DNA of 55,984 bases from Methylomonas methanica (GCF_001644035.1 NZ_LUUG01000063.1:1-55984), one strand, 5' to 3'; positions 27,873-39,392 are shown, numbered from the stretch's first letter. Translations and numbers: made by a program. The notes: a model not told the origin generated them from the letters alone.

Positions 27873-30800
27873 ATGGCTGCCGCGCAAAACCCGCTTCCCG
27901 GCTTCAACCCTTCGCGACACTTTATCCTGCGCCCGGTCGCGACCTCCTTGCTGATGGTGGCGCTGCTGCTGGCCGGGATTTTGACTTACCGTTTGTTGCC
28001 GATTTCGGCATTGCCGCAAGTCGACTACCCGACCATCCAGGTTACTACGCTCTACCCCGGCGCCAGCCCGGAAGTGATGACTTCGGCAATCACCGCCCCG
28101 CTGGAACGCCAGTTCGGGCAAATGCCAGGTTTGCGACAGATGTCCTCAACCAGCTCCGGCGGCGCCTCGGTCGTGACGCTGCAATTCGATCTGGAGTTGG
28201 ATCTGGACGTCGCCGAACAAACCGTGCAAGCCGCGATTAATGCCGCCAACAATTTCCTACCCAACGACCTGCCGCTGCCGCCAATCTACAACAAAGTCAA
28301 CCCGGCGGACGCGCCAATTTTGACCCTGGCAGTCACCTCGTCCAGCCTGCCCTTGCCCAAGGTACAAGATTTGGTCGATACCCGTCTGGCGCAGAAAATT
28401 GCCCAGCTGCCGGGCGTCGGCTTGGTCAGCATCAGCGGCGGCCAACGGCCGGCGGTCAGGATTCAGGCCAACCACCAAGCGCTCGCCGCCTATGGTCTGA
28501 GCCTGGAAGATCTGCGCAGCGCAATCGCCGCCGCCAACGTCAATCAACCCAAGGGCATGTTCGACGGCCCGCAACGCTCGGCGATTATCGACAACAACGA
28601 TCAACTCCGCTCGGCAGCCGAATACCGCGATTTAGTCGTTGCTTACCGCAACGGCGCGCCGGTGCGCCTTGCAGAAGTGGCCGATGCGGTGGACGCGGCG
28701 GAAAACGTCAAGCTGGCGGCCTGGGCCAACGACAGCGCCGCCGTCATCGTCAATATCCAGCGCCAACCCGGCGCCAATGTCATCGAGGTGGTGGATCGCA
28801 TCAACAAGTTGCTGCCGCAGCTGCGCGCGACATTGCCCAGTGCGGTCGAAGTGCTGCCGCTGACTGACCGCACCATCACCATCCGCGCCTCGGTGCACGA
28901 TGTGCAGTTCGAGTTGCTGCTGGCCGTGGCCTTGGTGGTGATGGTGATTTTTCTATTCCTGCGCAACCTGCCGGCCACGCTGATCCCCGCAGTCGCGGTG
29001 CCGCTGTCGCTGGTCGGCACCTTTGCGGTGATGCATCTGGCCGGATTCAGTATCAACAACCTGACCTTGATGGCTCTGACCATCGCCAGCGGCTTTGTGG
29101 TGGACGACGCCATCGTCGTCATCGAAAACATCTCCCGCTACCTGGAACGCGGCGAATCTGCCTTACAGGCCGCTTTGAAAGGCTCCGAACAGATCGGCTT
29201 TACCATCATCTCCTTGACTGTCTCGCTGGTGGCGGTATTGATTCCGTTGCTGTTCATGGGCGACGTGGTCGGCCGTTTGTTCCGCGAGTTTGCGATCACC
29301 CTGGCCGTGGCGATTCTGATCTCGGCGGTGGTTTCGCTAACCTTGACGCCGATGATGTGCGCAAAGCTGTTACGACCCACCGCAACCAACCATGACGGAA
29401 GCACTGACTTGCTCGGCAAAATCATTGCCGGTTATGGCCGCAGCCTGGAATGGGTTCTGAAACGGCAAGGCCTGACCTTGCTGGTCGCCATCGCCACGCT
29501 GGCGTTGACCGTGTTGCTATACATAGCCATGCCGAAAGGCCTGTTCCCCATCCAGGACACCGGCCTGATTCAAGGCATCTCAGAAGCACCGCCCAGCATT
29601 TCCTTTGCGGCGATGGCCGAACGCCAGCAAGCCATGGCCAAGCAGATATTGGCGGACCCGGCAGTCGCCAGCTTGTCATCATTCATTGGTGTGGACGGCA
29701 GTAACTCGACATTGAACAGCGGCCGTTTCCTGATCAACCTCAAGCCCCAAGCCCAACGCGACAGTGCCACGGCGGTGATCGAACGTTTACGGCCACGTCT
29801 GGCCGAAGTGCCGGGTATCTCGGTCTATCTGCAACCGGTGCAAGACATGACCTTGGAAAACAAGATCAGCCGCACCCAATTTCAATTGTCCTTGCAGACC
29901 GTCGATCTGGCGGAACTGAACCGTTGGACCCAGCGCCTGGTCGAGCGCATCCGCCAGGTTCCCGGCATCGTCGACGCCGCCAGCGACGTGCAGGATCAAG
30001 GCCTGCAAGCGTATATCGAAATCGACCGGGCCAGCGCCAGCCGCTTGGGCGTCAGTACCGCCGACATCGACAACGCCTTATACAACGCCTTTGGTCAGCG
30101 CCTGGTGTCGACCATCTTCACCCAGTCCAATCAATACCGGGTGGTGCTGGAAGTGAACCCAAAGCAGCAAAGCGGCCCGGAAGCCTTACAGCAATTGCGC
30201 ATTCCTTCCAGCAACGGCACTCAGGTACCGCTATCGGCCTTGGCGACCGTATCCGAGAGGCAAACCGCGCTGGCCATCAATCACCTGGATCAGTTTCCCG
30301 CCGCGACCATTTCCTTCAACCTGGCGCCGGGCGCCGCCTTGGGCGATGCGATTAAAGCCATCGAGCAAGCCAAGCAAGACATCGGTTTACCGCTGGCAGT
30401 GCAAGCCGATTACCAAGGCGCGGCCTTGGCATTTAACGCGTCGCTGAGCGGCACGCTCTGGTTGATCCTGGCCGCCATCGTCACGGTGTATATCGTGCTA
30501 GGCGTGCTTTACGAAAGCTATATTCATCCCATCACCATTCTGTCCACACTGCCGTCGGCCGGGGTCGGCGCGCTGCTGGCCCTGCAACTGTCCGGTAACG
30601 ATCTGGGCATCATCGCGGTGATCGGCATCGTGCTGCTGATCGGCATTGTGAAGAAGAACGCGATCATGATGATAGACTTTGCCTTGGAAGCCGAGCGCAA
30701 GCAAGGCCTGCCGCCGCGCGAGGCGATTTTCCAGGCCTGCCTACTGCGCTTTCGGCCCATCCTGATGACCACGCTGGCGGCCTTGCTGGGCGCCCTGCCC

Positions 30801-30980
30801 TTGATGCTGGGCAGCGGCGTCGGCTCGGAATTACGCCACCCTTTGGGGATTAGCATGGTCGGCGGCCTGCTGCTCAGCCAGTTGCTGACGCTGTACACCA
30901 CGCCGGTGATCTACTTAAGCCTGGATCGGCTGGCTCGCAAGCTTCGCGGCGCATCAGAAGCGACTTTAGCCGATCAATGA
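27873..30980 (+). CDS. mdtB: RND efflux pump subunit, MdtB type
   Basis: A 1035-residue proton-driven HAE1-type pump. The N-terminal membrane helix follows [19 protein letters not shown], and the second group begins near 340. The conserved helix 4 reads [25 protein letters not shown], carrying the two Asp residues of proton relay. The G..GxRLF-like motif reads GRLFREFA. The partner pump gene overlaps by 4 bases (ATGA), as in the mdtBC heterotrimer system that exports bile salts, novobiocin and similar compounds in enterobacteria. Substrates here are unknown. Confidence 0.92.
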   Translation: MAAAQNPLPGFNPSRHFILRPVATSLLMVALLLAGILTYRLLPISALPQVDYPTIQVTTLYPGASPEVMTSAITAPLERQFGQMPGLRQMSSTSSGGASVVTLQFDLELDLDVAEQTVQAAINAANNFLPNDLPLPPIYNKVNPADAPILTLAVTSSSLPLPKVQDLVDTRLAQKIAQLPGVGLVSISGGQRPAVRIQANHQALAAYGLSLEDLRSAIAAANVNQPKGMFDGPQRSAIIDNNDQLRSAAEYRDLVVAYRNGAPVRLAEVADAVDAAENVKLAAWANDSAAVIVNIQRQPGANVIEVVDRINKLLPQLRATLPSAVEVLPLTDRTITIRASVHDVQFELLLAVALVVMVIFLFLRNLPATLIPAVAVPLSLVGTFAVMHLAGFSINNLTLMALTIASGFVVDDAIVVIENISRYLERGESALQAALKGSEQIGFTIISLTVSLVAVLIPLLFMGDVVGRLFREFAITLAVAILISAVVSLTLTPMMCAKLLRPTATNHDGSTDLLGKIIAGYGRSLEWVLKRQGLTLLVAIATLALTVLLYIAMPKGLFPIQDTGLIQGISEAPPSISFAAMAERQQAMAKQILADPAVASLSSFIGVDGSNSTLNSGRFLINLKPQAQRDSATAVIERLRPRLAEVPGISVYLQPVQDMTLENKISRTQFQLSLQTVDLAELNRWTQRLVERIRQVPGIVDAASDVQDQGLQAYIEIDRASASRLGVSTADIDNALYNAFGQRLVSTIFTQSNQYRVVLEVNPKQQSGPEALQQLRIPSSNGTQVPLSALATVSERQTALAINHLDQFPAATISFNLAPGAALGDAIKAIEQAKQDIGLPLAVQADYQGAALAFNASLSGTLWLILAAIVTVYIVLGVLYESYIHPITILSTLPSAGVGALLALQLSGNDLGIIAVIGIVLLIGIVKKNAIMMIDFALEAERKQGLPPREAIFQACLLRFRPILMTTLAALLGALPLMLGSGVGSELRHPLGISMVGGLLLSQLLTLYTTPVIYLSLDRLARKLRGASEATLADQ

Positions 30981-33900
30981 ACCTGTCGGCACTGTTCATC
31001 TACCGGCCCGTCGCCACCACCCTGCTGACCCTGGGTCTGGCGCTGGCCGGCATCATCGCCTTCCTGCAACTGCCGGTCGCTCCCTTGCCGCAAGTGGACT
31101 TCCCGACTATTTCAGTATCCGCCAATCTGCCCGGCGCTAGCCCGGAGACCATGGCCGCCACGGTCGCTACCCCGTTGGAACGGGCGCTGGGCCGCATCGC
31201 CGGCATCACCGAAATGACTTCGGCCAGTTCGCTGGGTTCGACCCGGATCACCTTGCAGTTTGATTTGAATCGCGACATCGACGGCGCAGCCCGCGACGTA
31301 CAAGCCGCGATCAATGCTGCCAGCAGCTTGCTGCCCAGCAATCTGCCCAATCGGCCCAACTACCGCAAAGTCAATCCGGCCGATTCGCCGATTCTGATTC
31401 TGGCGCTAACCTCCACCACCCTCAGTCGCGGCCAGATGTACGACGCCGCCTCGACCATCTTGGCGCAGAAAATCAGCCAACTGCCCGGCATCGGTCAGGT
31501 CAATGTCGGCGGCAGTTCCTTACCGGCGGTAAGGGTGGAACTGAATCCCGGCGCATTGGCGCAATACGGTATCGGCCTGGATCAGGTTGCCAAGACCATC
31601 AACGCCAGCAACGCCAACCGGCCGAAAGGTGCGCTGGAGGGCGGCGAGCGGCACTGGCAAATCCATGCCAACGATCAGGCCGAACACGCCGCCGATTACC
31701 TGCCGCTGATCGTGGCTTACCGCAATGGCGCACCGGTACGCATCGCCGACCTGGGTACCGCGGTCGATTCGGTGGAAGATTTGCGCAGCACCGGCCTGAA
31801 AAACGGCCAACCGGCGGTATTGCTGATCATCAATAAACAGCCCGGCGCCAATATCATCGACACCGTCGAACACGTCAAAGCCATGCTGCCGCAATTACGA
31901 GCGCTGTTGCCGGCAGCGATGGAACTGTCGATCACCTCAGATCGCTCGCAAACCATCCGCGCCTCGGTCGATGAAGTCGAGCGCAGCCTGTTAATCGCGG
32001 TGGTGCTGGTGATTCTGGTGGTATTGCTGTTTCTGCGCCGGCTGCGTTCGACTTTGATCCCGATTATCGCCGTGCCGGTATCGCTGATCGGCGCCTGCGC
32101 GGTGATGTATTTGTGCGATTACAGTTTGGATAATTTATCGTTGATGGCCTTGACCATCGCCACCGGTTTTGTCGTGGATGACGCCATCGTGGTACTGGAA
32201 AACAGCAGCCGGCATATCGAAAACGGCGTGCCGCCGTTCCAGGCCGCGTTGCGCGGCGCCGGCGAGGTTGGTTTTACCGTGCTGGCGATGAGTTTGTCGC
32301 TGATCGCGGTGTTCACGCCGATTTTATTGATGGGCGGCATCGTCGGCCGGCTGTTTCGGGAGTTTGCCGTGACCTTATCGGCGGCAGTGCTGGTGTCGCT
32401 GGTGGTGTCCTTGACCGTGACGCCGATGCTGTGCGCGCGCTGGCTGGAGCCGGAAGCACAACGCCGGCCCAACCGGTTGTCGGCTTGGATCGAATGCCAG
32501 TTCCAGCGCCTGCATAACGGCTACCGTCGCAGTTTAGGCTGGGCCCTGCACCATCCCAAATTGATGCTGACCGTGCTGTTGGCGTGCATCGGTTTGAATG
32601 TTTATCTGTATATCATCGTCCCGAAAGGCTTTTTCCCGGTGCAGGACAATGGCCGGCTCAGCGGCACCATCCAGGCCGACCAGAGCATTTCTTTCCAGGC
32701 CATGCAGACCAAGTTGCATGATTTTGTCGATATTTTACGGCAAGACTCGGCCGTCACTGCGGTGGTCGGCTTCGCCGGCGGCATGCAAAACACCAATTCC
32801 GGTTTGATGTTTGCGGTGCTGAAACCGCCCGAGCAACGCGACGCGCCGATAGCCGAAATCACCCAGCGGCTGCGAGAAAAACTGGCCGACGAACCCGGCG
32901 CCAGCCTGTTTTTGCAGCCGGTACAAGATTTACGTATCGGCGGTCGCGGCTCCGCGGCAATGTACGAATTTGCCTTGCAATCCGAAGACTTGAGCCTGCT
33001 GCGCGAATGGACGCCCAAAATTGTGGCGGCGCTGCGCAAGCGGCCGGAACTGACCGACGTCAACACCAATCAGCAAGACAAGGGCCAGCAAATATCGCTG
33101 GTAGTCGATAGAGACAAAGCATCTAGTTTGGGCGTTAGCCAAGCGGCCATCGATACCGCGTTAAACAACGCCTTCGGTCAACGCCAAGTCTCGGTGATTT
33201 ACAAGCCGCTGAACCAATACCGGGTAGTGATGGAACTGGCGCCGGAATACTGGCAAGACCCGCGCACCCTGCAACAACTTTACGTCAGCGCCAGCAACGG
33301 CAAGCAGATTCCACTGGCAACGCTGGCCAGCTTCCGCACCAGCAACGCGCCGCTGACCATCAATCATCAGGGCCAGTTTGCCGCCGCCACCGTGTCGTTT
33401 AATTTAATGCCCGGCACCTCGCTGTCCACCGCCACGCAACTGATCGAACAAACCCTGCGCGACCTGGGTACGCCGGCCGCGGTGCGCGGCAGCTTCCAGG
33501 GTTCGGCCAAAGCCTTTCAGGAATCGCTACGTAACCAACCCTGGCTGATTGCCGCGGCACTTCTCAGCATTTACATCGTGCTGGGCATACTCTACGAAAG
33601 CTATATTCATCCACTGACGATCTTGTCCACCCTGCCCTCGGCCGGGGTAGGCGCTTTGTTGGCCTTGCTGGCCTGCGACACCGAGTTCAGCATCATCGCC
33701 TTGATCGGGGTGATTTTGCTGATCGGCATCGTCAAGAAGAACGCGATCATGATGATCGATTTTGCGCTGGACGCCGAACGCCAACGTGGCCTAAGCGCCG
33801 AGGAAGCCATCTTCCAAGCCTGTTTATTGCGTTTTAGGCCGATCATGATGACCACGCTGGCGGCAATGCTGGGGGCGCTGCCGTTGGCTTTGGGCTCGGG

Positions 33901-34072
33901 TTACGGCGCGGAACTGCGCCAGCCCTTGGGAATTTCCATCGTCGGCGGTTTGATTTTCAGTCAATTACTGACGCTGTATACCACGCCGGTGGTGTATCTG
34001 TATTTGGATGGTGTAAGCGCCTGGGGCCGCCGCTTGTTTCGGCAAAACCAAGATAGCCGGCAGTCTGAATAA
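30977..34072 (+). CDS. mdtC: RND efflux pump subunit, MdtC type
   Basis: A 1031-residue HAE1 pump, paralogous to the preceding gene. It begins [20 protein letters not shown], carries [25 protein letters not shown] in helix 4, and ends with the second membrane bundle ([15 protein letters not shown]). The ATGA overlap with mdtB implies coupled translation, consistent with a mixed B2C trimer. It ends 13 bases before a convergent GGDEF-EAL gene. No two-component gene pair such as baeSR adjoins the operon. Confidence 0.92.
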   Translation: MNLSALFIYRPVATTLLTLGLALAGIIAFLQLPVAPLPQVDFPTISVSANLPGASPETMAATVATPLERALGRIAGITEMTSASSLGSTRITLQFDLNRDIDGAARDVQAAINAASSLLPSNLPNRPNYRKVNPADSPILILALTSTTLSRGQMYDAASTILAQKISQLPGIGQVNVGGSSLPAVRVELNPGALAQYGIGLDQVAKTINASNANRPKGALEGGERHWQIHANDQAEHAADYLPLIVAYRNGAPVRIADLGTAVDSVEDLRSTGLKNGQPAVLLIINKQPGANIIDTVEHVKAMLPQLRALLPAAMELSITSDRSQTIRASVDEVERSLLIAVVLVILVVLLFLRRLRSTLIPIIAVPVSLIGACAVMYLCDYSLDNLSLMALTIATGFVVDDAIVVLENSSRHIENGVPPFQAALRGAGEVGFTVLAMSLSLIAVFTPILLMGGIVGRLFREFAVTLSAAVLVSLVVSLTVTPMLCARWLEPEAQRRPNRLSAWIECQFQRLHNGYRRSLGWALHHPKLMLTVLLACIGLNVYLYIIVPKGFFPVQDNGRLSGTIQADQSISFQAMQTKLHDFVDILRQDSAVTAVVGFAGGMQNTNSGLMFAVLKPPEQRDAPIAEITQRLREKLADEPGASLFLQPVQDLRIGGRGSAAMYEFALQSEDLSLLREWTPKIVAALRKRPELTDVNTNQQDKGQQISLVVDRDKASSLGVSQAAIDTALNNAFGQRQVSVIYKPLNQYRVVMELAPEYWQDPRTLQQLYVSASNGKQIPLATLASFRTSNAPLTINHQGQFAAATVSFNLMPGTSLSTATQLIEQTLRDLGTPAAVRGSFQGSAKAFQESLRNQPWLIAAALLSIYIVLGILYESYIHPLTILSTLPSAGVGALLALLACDTEFSIIALIGVILLIGIVKKNAIMMIDFALDAERQRGLSAEEAIFQACLLRFRPIMMTTLAAMLGALPLALGSGYGAELRQPLGISIVGGLIFSQLLTLYTTPVVYLYLDGVSAWGRRLFRQNQDSRQSE

Positions 34073-34085
34073 CTTGGTCAGCAAT

Positions 34086-36959
34086 TCAAGAAGCAGCCGG
34101 CTGTGCCGTGCCACGCTTGAGCGCGTCGGCCTGCAACAAGCTTAAAAACTCGTCTTTAGGTACGGGCCGGCTGAAAAAATAGCCCTGAAATAAGCCACAG
34201 TGATGTTGTTTCAACAACTCAAGTTGCGCCGTAGTTTCCACGCCCTCGGCGATGGTCTCCATACCCAAACCGTCGGCAAGCGCCAGAATTGCACGGACGA
34301 TGGCCGCGCTACTGCCATCGGTTTCCAGCTGCCGGACAAACGATTGATCGATCTTCAGCACATCCAATGGCAATTCTTTTAGGTAGGACAGCGACGAGAA
34401 ACCGGTGCCGAAATCGTCCATGGACAAGGTAAGGCCTAGTTCTTTCAATTGATGCATGCGCTCGATACACGCTTTGATATTGCCGATAGCCACCGATTCG
34501 GTGAGTTCCAATTCGATGAATTTTGGATCTGTGCCGGTTTTGGTCAACACCGCCGCGATTTTCTCGACTAATTCCGGGTGCTTAAAATCGACAGCGGAAA
34601 GATTAACGGAAATCCGCAACGGCCCGAGGCCTTGTGCGTGGCAAGCATTAACCCACAAGCAGGTTTGCTCCAACACCCAATCGCTGATTTCCACGATCAA
34701 ACTGGTCTGCTCGGCCAGCGGGATGAATTTGGCGGGCGAGATCATGCCCAACTCGGTGTGCCGCCAGCGGATCAAGGCTTCAGCGCCGACAATATGCCCG
34801 TCCCAATCAACCTTGGGTTGGTAGAACACCAACAATTCATTTCTACCGATTGCACCGCGTAACTCTTGTTCCAACTTGATATTTTCCAAGGCCGCCGCAT
34901 TCAGCTCCGGCGAATAAAACCGGAAATTGGCGCGCCCCTCGCTCTTGGCGTGATACATGGCAGCGTCGGCATTCTTCAGTAAATCCTGCACGTTGTCGGC
35001 ATCGTCGGGAAACAATGCAATACCGACGCTCGTAGTCACGGTCATCGGCAGACCTGCCACCGTGACGGGTTGCTTCAGCGCGGAAAGGATTTTTTCAGCA
35101 ACGCCGCTGACGAACGCAGCCGGATTATGCTGAGTATGCAATTCACCGATCACGATCACGAACTCGTCGCCGCCCAATCTGACCACCAGGTCGGTGGCTC
35201 TGACGCAATTCAGGAATATGCCAGCCACCTGGCGCAGTAATTCGTCGCCAGCCGAGTGTCCCAAGGAATCGTTGACGTTTTTGAAGCGGTCCAAGTCCAT
35301 AAAAAATACCGCCAGTTGCGCATTATCGCGTCTGGCCCGCGCCATTTCTTGCCCCAATCTGTCATGCAGCACCAAGCGGTTGGGCAGCCCGGTCAAGGAA
35401 TCGTAATGGGCATGCTGGTACAGCTTTTCTTCCCAAGCAGCATTGGACAGCGCGACGGCGATGCGGTCGCCAAAACTGATTGCCGCGTTGCGCGATTCCG
35501 GCGGAATCTGTTTAGGTGCCTGATAACCCAAGCAAATAATCGACGCCAATGTGCCGTTAACATGAACGGGTACGACCAAATAGCGCCAGGTACCGGAAAC
35601 GCCGAGCACATGCAAATACTCGGACATTTGCTCGTCATCGTTACCAATCTCGAGGGCGCTATTTCGCATATCGCGCAAATCCGCCACATCCTGTTGGTTC
35701 AAAATCACCGGCTCGGCTAATACTTCGCTATTTTGTCCACGGCGTCGCACGCGAATGTCGTTGGCGATACCGATATCGGGATTGACGGCAGCGATGGAAA
35801 TCAAATCGCAAAACAATATGCTGGGCAGGCGATTCAGCGCAGTGTCGATAATATCTTCGGCATTCAACGCGGAGAGAATATTGCGGTCGATTTCCGCCAT
35901 GGTGGCGAGAATGTTGAACTGGCTGCGCAAGCGGCGCGTCATTTCGTTAAACGAATCCGCCAACTCTTCAAATTCGTCATGGCTATCAATAGTGACGCGG
36001 CATTCCAGATCGCCCTCGGCGACCCTATGGGTGCCTAGTTTCAGGCGTTCAAGCGGGGTCAGATATTTAACAATTAAGCGGCTGCTCAAATACACGACAA
36101 TCAGCACCGCAAGCAGAATGACCGGCGGGTAAATTGCACTAAATTGCCTCATTGCCCCGAATGCCAGCGATTCAGGCTGACTTTGTACGATGATCAAGTC
36201 CGGACCGAAAAACAGGGTCGCGACCGGCAGTTTCCAATACGCGCCGAGATACTCTTCTTCGTCTTTTTGCCACGAGAAGCGGCCGCTATTGGCTTGCGCG
36301 ACTTGCGCTCTGAGCTCGGGGGATGGCTCAAAATCTTGCTCCAGTGCGAACAACATCCGCACCGAATCGGCAGCCATCACCCACAGCAGGTTGTTGGGAT
36401 CGATGGTTTCGGAATTCCATAACAACTCGGGTTTCAACTCGGCCATCAGAATGCCGGCTTTCGGCGAGTTTTCGACCAAGTTGATGGCCATCCATAAGCG
36501 GCTATCCTCAAGCCGTTGACCGCTAACCGGTTTTAAGAGCGTTTTGCCGGCTACAATCTGCGCGAGCTCCTGTTCCGTCAGCGCGGGTATCGCCGCATTA
36601 TCTTGGGACAATGTGGATGGTTGTCCGTCAGCACGAAGCACGGCTAACCCGGTGAACTGGCCTTGCAACCATTGTTCGCCGGCCAGCGCGACTGGCTTAT
36701 CATTCTTGTTGGATTTATGAATTTTCAACGCCGCCAGTCGCAGAGAACTTTCGGCAAACAACAAACGACTGACCAGTCCGTAGGCGTAATCCTTGCACCC
36801 TCTTTGCAAGGCCTTGGCCGTCTGCTCTTGCAGCTGCTGCTTCACTTGTTGAAAGGAAAGTACCCCCAGAATACCAATAGGAATCAGCGCGGCCAGTACG
36901 AAAGAAAACAGAATGCGGCGGGCAACCTTACTGCCGCTTAAAGATAGCCTGGGATCCAT
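34086..36959 (-). CDS. Membrane GGDEF-EAL signalling protein
   Basis: A 957-residue c-di-GMP protein. Membrane segment 1 is at about 15-37, a periplasmic sensor follows, membrane segment 2 is at about 277-298, HAMP at 298-350, a GAF-like domain at about 355-515, GGDEF at about 525-690 and EAL at about 700-950. The cyclase site reads RLGGDEF (about residue 594) and the phosphodiesterase site GAEALIRW (about 724), with the later acidic residues of DDFGTG and ESVAIG-like motifs present. Both active sites therefore look intact and the net activity cannot be read. The pseudopilin gene lies 14 bases upstream on the same strand, so they may be cotranscribed. Confidence 0.9.
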   Translation of the reverse strand: MDPRLSLSGSKVARRILFSFVLAALIPIGILGVLSFQQVKQQLQEQTAKALQRGCKDYAYGLVSRLLFAESSLRLAALKIHKSNKNDKPVALAGEQWLQGQFTGLAVLRADGQPSTLSQDNAAIPALTEQELAQIVAGKTLLKPVSGQRLEDSRLWMAINLVENSPKAGILMAELKPELLWNSETIDPNNLLWVMAADSVRMLFALEQDFEPSPELRAQVAQANSGRFSWQKDEEEYLGAYWKLPVATLFFGPDLIIVQSQPESLAFGAMRQFSAIYPPVILLAVLIVVYLSSRLIVKYLTPLERLKLGTHRVAEGDLECRVTIDSHDEFEELADSFNEMTRRLRSQFNILATMAEIDRNILSALNAEDIIDTALNRLPSILFCDLISIAAVNPDIGIANDIRVRRRGQNSEVLAEPVILNQQDVADLRDMRNSALEIGNDDEQMSEYLHVLGVSGTWRYLVVPVHVNGTLASIICLGYQAPKQIPPESRNAAISFGDRIAVALSNAAWEEKLYQHAHYDSLTGLPNRLVLHDRLGQEMARARRDNAQLAVFFMDLDRFKNVNDSLGHSAGDELLRQVAGIFLNCVRATDLVVRLGGDEFVIVIGELHTQHNPAAFVSGVAEKILSALKQPVTVAGLPMTVTTSVGIALFPDDADNVQDLLKNADAAMYHAKSEGRANFRFYSPELNAAALENIKLEQELRGAIGRNELLVFYQPKVDWDGHIVGAEALIRWRHTELGMISPAKFIPLAEQTSLIVEISDWVLEQTCLWVNACHAQGLGPLRISVNLSAVDFKHPELVEKIAAVLTKTGTDPKFIELELTESVAIGNIKACIERMHQLKELGLTLSMDDFGTGFSSLSYLKELPLDVLKIDQSFVRQLETDGSSAAIVRAILALADGLGMETIAEGVETTAQLELLKQHHCGLFQGYFFSRPVPKDEFLSLLQADALKRGTAQPAAS

Positions 36960-36973
36960 CGTTAGGGGGTCAC

Positions 36974-37450
36974 TCAGAAATCCGCGGCCAGACCGACGAA
37001 ACCGCCGTCGCGGGCCAGGATAATATCGTCCAGACTGTCCTTCTGGCTGATCTGTTTTTTGGTGACGCCATTTTTACCTAGGCTGTACAAATCGTATTTG
37101 GTATTGATTGGATTGAGCGCGTGATCCTTGCGTACATCCCCGTGGGTACCGGGACCGCCTTCGATAATGTTTAAATAGACATAATCTCTACCCCAAGGGT
37201 CTTTGCCGTTGTTGGGAAGAGTGGACGTGATATCGCCAAGCGCGTCCGGGTAGTGAAATTCGCGGGTGTAGTAGCGTTCTATTTCCATCTGTATAGCTAA
37301 CAGATAGCTAATAGCAAGGTCGTTCTTGGTCTTGTCTATGTAGCCGTTGTAGGCAGGTACGGCAATTGCCGTCAATACCCCCACAATAGCAACCGCCAAA
37401 AGCATCTCCATCAGCGTAAATCCGTGTCCCACCATGTTTTTTCTGTACAT
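36974..37450 (-). CDS. Orphan type IV pilin/GspG-like pseudopilin
   Basis: A 158-residue type IV pilin-like protein. The prepilin peptidase site is HG|FTLMEMLLAV with the +5 Glu, followed by the hydrophobic helix LLAVAIVGVLTAIAVPAY. Further on, GKDPWGRDYVYLN is the GspG-type calcium-loop motif, which favours a major pseudopilin or minor pilin. Two starts are possible: ATG 37450 and ATG 37435. No secretion or pilus assembly genes lie nearby; the gene stands alone between c-di-GMP genes. A (GGCAA)5 tract sits 35-59 bases upstream of the start. Confidence 0.88.
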   Translation of the reverse strand: MYRKNMVGHGFTLMEMLLAVAIVGVLTAIAVPAYNGYIDKTKNDLAISYLLAIQMEIERYYTREFHYPDALGDITSTLPNNGKDPWGRDYVYLNIIEGGPGTHGDVRKDHALNPINTKYDLYSLGKNGVTKKQISQKDSLDDIILARDGGFVGLAADF

Positions 37451-37484
37451 TTATCCAATAGGCCTCGAGAAAATTTGTAGCCGT

Positions 37485-37509
37485 GGCAAGGCAAGGCAAG
37501 GCAAGGCAA
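37485..37509. repeat. (GGCAA)5 pentanucleotide tandem repeat
   Basis: Five exact copies of GGCAA occupy the region just upstream of the pseudopilin start, where promoter elements would lie. Unit length and position are those of slippage-prone contingency repeats. Confidence 0.9.
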
Positions 37510-37610
37510 AAGAATACGACGATTAAAACCAGGAACAAACCATTCCATGGCAATCATCAGGTTCATGATTTTAGCAGGATTGTGCGAGATGTCCGGTTAT
37601 GTAAAGTACC

Positions 37611-38936
37611 CTAGCGTTTGTCGTTAGCAAATCCCTTTTGTAACACGCCCTGTTGATAATATTTTTTGATGTCGATGTCGTAATCTTGCGCTTTGACAAT
37701 GCCTTTGATAGTCAGCACCTTGCCGTGTTCGTCCAGCAACATATCCGCAAGATTGACGATTCTTTCCAGGATCCGCTGTTTCTGGGCATCGAGCAACATG
37801 ATGACTTTCGGTCGGAGCTTCTGCAATTCGTTCACTTCCACCACAATCGCGATGTAACCGTTGGTCATCTTGACGATGCTGCCGGGCGGATAAACCCCCA
37901 GACATTCTATAAATTTGATCACCAAGCGCTCGTCCAGCTGAGAACCGGCCATATTTGCCAGGATATTGGTCGCCTCCAGATGAGTGCGACCTTTCTGATA
38001 CACCCTATCGCTGGTGATGGCATCGTACATATCAACGATGGTGACCATTCTGGTAAATAGCGAAATACCTCTTTCGCCGATTTGCCGGGGATAACCCTTG
38101 CCGTCCAGGGTTTCATGATGAGAATACGCGGTGTCTATCGCACCCGGATACATTTGGTCGCTGGATTTCAGCAGTTCGTAGCCCAGCGCGGCATGCGAGC
38201 GCATAATCAATAATTCATCCGGCTCCAACTTGCCCGGCTTATTCAGGATATCCAGAGGCACTAACATTTTACCCATGTCGTGCATCATCCCGCACAAGCC
38301 GACATTGTTCAGGTTGGCTACCGAAAAATTTAGATATCTGCCCAACACAATCGCCAGCGCGCACACGTTCAAGCTATGTTGTGCGGTGTATTTGTCTTTG
38401 TTTTTTAGCTGATTCAGCCACAAAAAAGCATCCGGCGAATGCAAAATACTGTTGACGCATTGCGCGACCGCTTCTTTGGCGGCCTTGGTGTCTATGCCTT
38501 CGCCATTGGCGATGCGCTCCATAAAGTTGGATACCAATTGACCGACTTCTTTATGGAGATGTTCGGCGCGGGCGAACTCTCTCTCGAAAACGCTTAGCTT
38601 GGGCGGCGGCGGCGCGCCAAAATCAATATTACTTTCGCTCAGCAAGCTGTCTTGCGCTATTTTAGTTTGGACCGGGCGCTTTCTTTTACGGGTGGCGTCG
38701 ATGTAGACGTACTGGCAAACGTCTTTTACCGCGCGAATATCGGCTTCGTTTTCCAGTTCAAATCCTTGAAACAGGAACGGGCTCTCCAGCCAAGGCCGGT
38801 CCAATTCGATGACGTACATGCCAACGGTCAACTGGCTAACCGGCGTGTAGATCCGCTGATTGACATCAAAGGAATCGTCTTTCTTCGCCTGATTTTTCCG
38901 CTTGCGGCGGAAAGGCCACCAATTCTTAAAGAACAT
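37611..38936 (-). CDS. HD-GYP domain c-di-GMP phosphodiesterase with DUF3391
   Basis: A 441-residue cytosolic phosphodiesterase with a basic N-terminal stretch (WWPFRRKRKN), a DUF3391 domain at about 28-150, and an HD-GYP domain at about 180-350 with MMHDMGK (His219, Asp220), HHETLDGKGYP (GYP 281-283) and DMYDAITSDR. A C-terminal domain follows. It is homologous along its whole length to the 407-residue protein at 22.8-24.1 kb. A short palindrome lies 65 bases upstream. It is divergent from the nif operon. Confidence 0.92.
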   Translation of the reverse strand: MFFKNWWPFRRKRKNQAKKDDSFDVNQRIYTPVSQLTVGMYVIELDRPWLESPFLFQGFELENEADIRAVKDVCQYVYIDATRKRKRPVQTKIAQDSLLSESNIDFGAPPPPKLSVFEREFARAEHLHKEVGQLVSNFMERIANGEGIDTKAAKEAVAQCVNSILHSPDAFLWLNQLKNKDKYTAQHSLNVCALAIVLGRYLNFSVANLNNVGLCGMMHDMGKMLVPLDILNKPGKLEPDELLIMRSHAALGYELLKSSDQMYPGAIDTAYSHHETLDGKGYPRQIGERGISLFTRMVTIVDMYDAITSDRVYQKGRTHLEATNILANMAGSQLDERLVIKFIECLGVYPPGSIVKMTNGYIAIVVEVNELQKLRPKVIMLLDAQKQRILERIVNLADMLLDEHGKVLTIKGIVKAQDYDIDIKKYYQQGVLQKGFANDKR

Positions 38937-39001
38937 ACAAAGACACTATCATTAACAAATATGAGAAATACAACATGGGTAACCGTTCCCAGGTAAAAAA
39001 T

Positions 39002-39019
39002 GCGCCTGTAAACAGGCGC
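39002..39019 (-). terminator. Hairpin with U-tract on the minus strand
   Basis: Stem GCGCCTG/CAGGCGC with a TAAA loop, preceded on the plus strand by six A residues (38995-39000), so that on the minus strand the stem is followed by TTTTTT. It would stop leftward transcription 65 bases before the HD-GYP start. Confidence 0.55.
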
Positions 39020-39230
39020 TTACACGGCCCATGGTAAAACCGGGTACGCGTCTCCCTATGCTCGGTGCGCAGGATTGGCATCAATTATAGATGCCTGTAG
39101 CCGATTATTCTCCGGGGTCGTCCGTGCAAAACAACAAATCCCCATTGTAGGCAAGCCCAATCTATACACAGCGTGTCCTCAAGCCGCGATCACGGACACG
39201 CCGACTTATTTATCCACCCTCCCTATGGCC

Positions 39231-39316
39231 GTCATACCGGCGAAAGCGCGAGCCGTTCAGACCGCGCGGCGAATCCATTGTAGCAACGGGGCTCCCGCCT
39301 GCGCCGGAGGGACGAC
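39231..39316. repeat. Intergenic inverted repeat of the GTCAT-CCGGCG type
   Basis: GTCATACCGGCG on the left and CGCCGGAGGGACGAC on the right form interrupted arms around about 60 bases. The words resemble the dispersed element found in many proteobacterial genomes next to GTCATTCC-type sequences. Confidence 0.4.
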
Positions 39317-39392
39317 ATTTAAGGGCCGGGCTCATAATCCAAGGCCGATATACACCTGCACACCCCTCCCAATACAAAAACCCCGTGGTTTA

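Larger units (their letters stand above)
38937..39392. other. Gene-free region between HD-GYP and nifH
   Basis: No gene is seen. The region carries two hairpin elements (listed separately). A small frame at 39075-39431 does not resemble any protein and crosses the repeat. The nifH control elements lie further right. Confidence 0.5.

Noticed and set aside
37485..37509. CRISPR-like repetition
   Set aside because: The repeat is a simple pentanucleotide tract without spacers, and no CRISPR array or cas gene is present in the window.
37308..37553. Minus-strand frame reading through the GGCAA repeat with a signal-peptide-like start
   Set aside because: It overlaps the pseudopilin in another frame. 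An in-frame stop just before the pilin ATG excludes a slippage fusion with the pilin.
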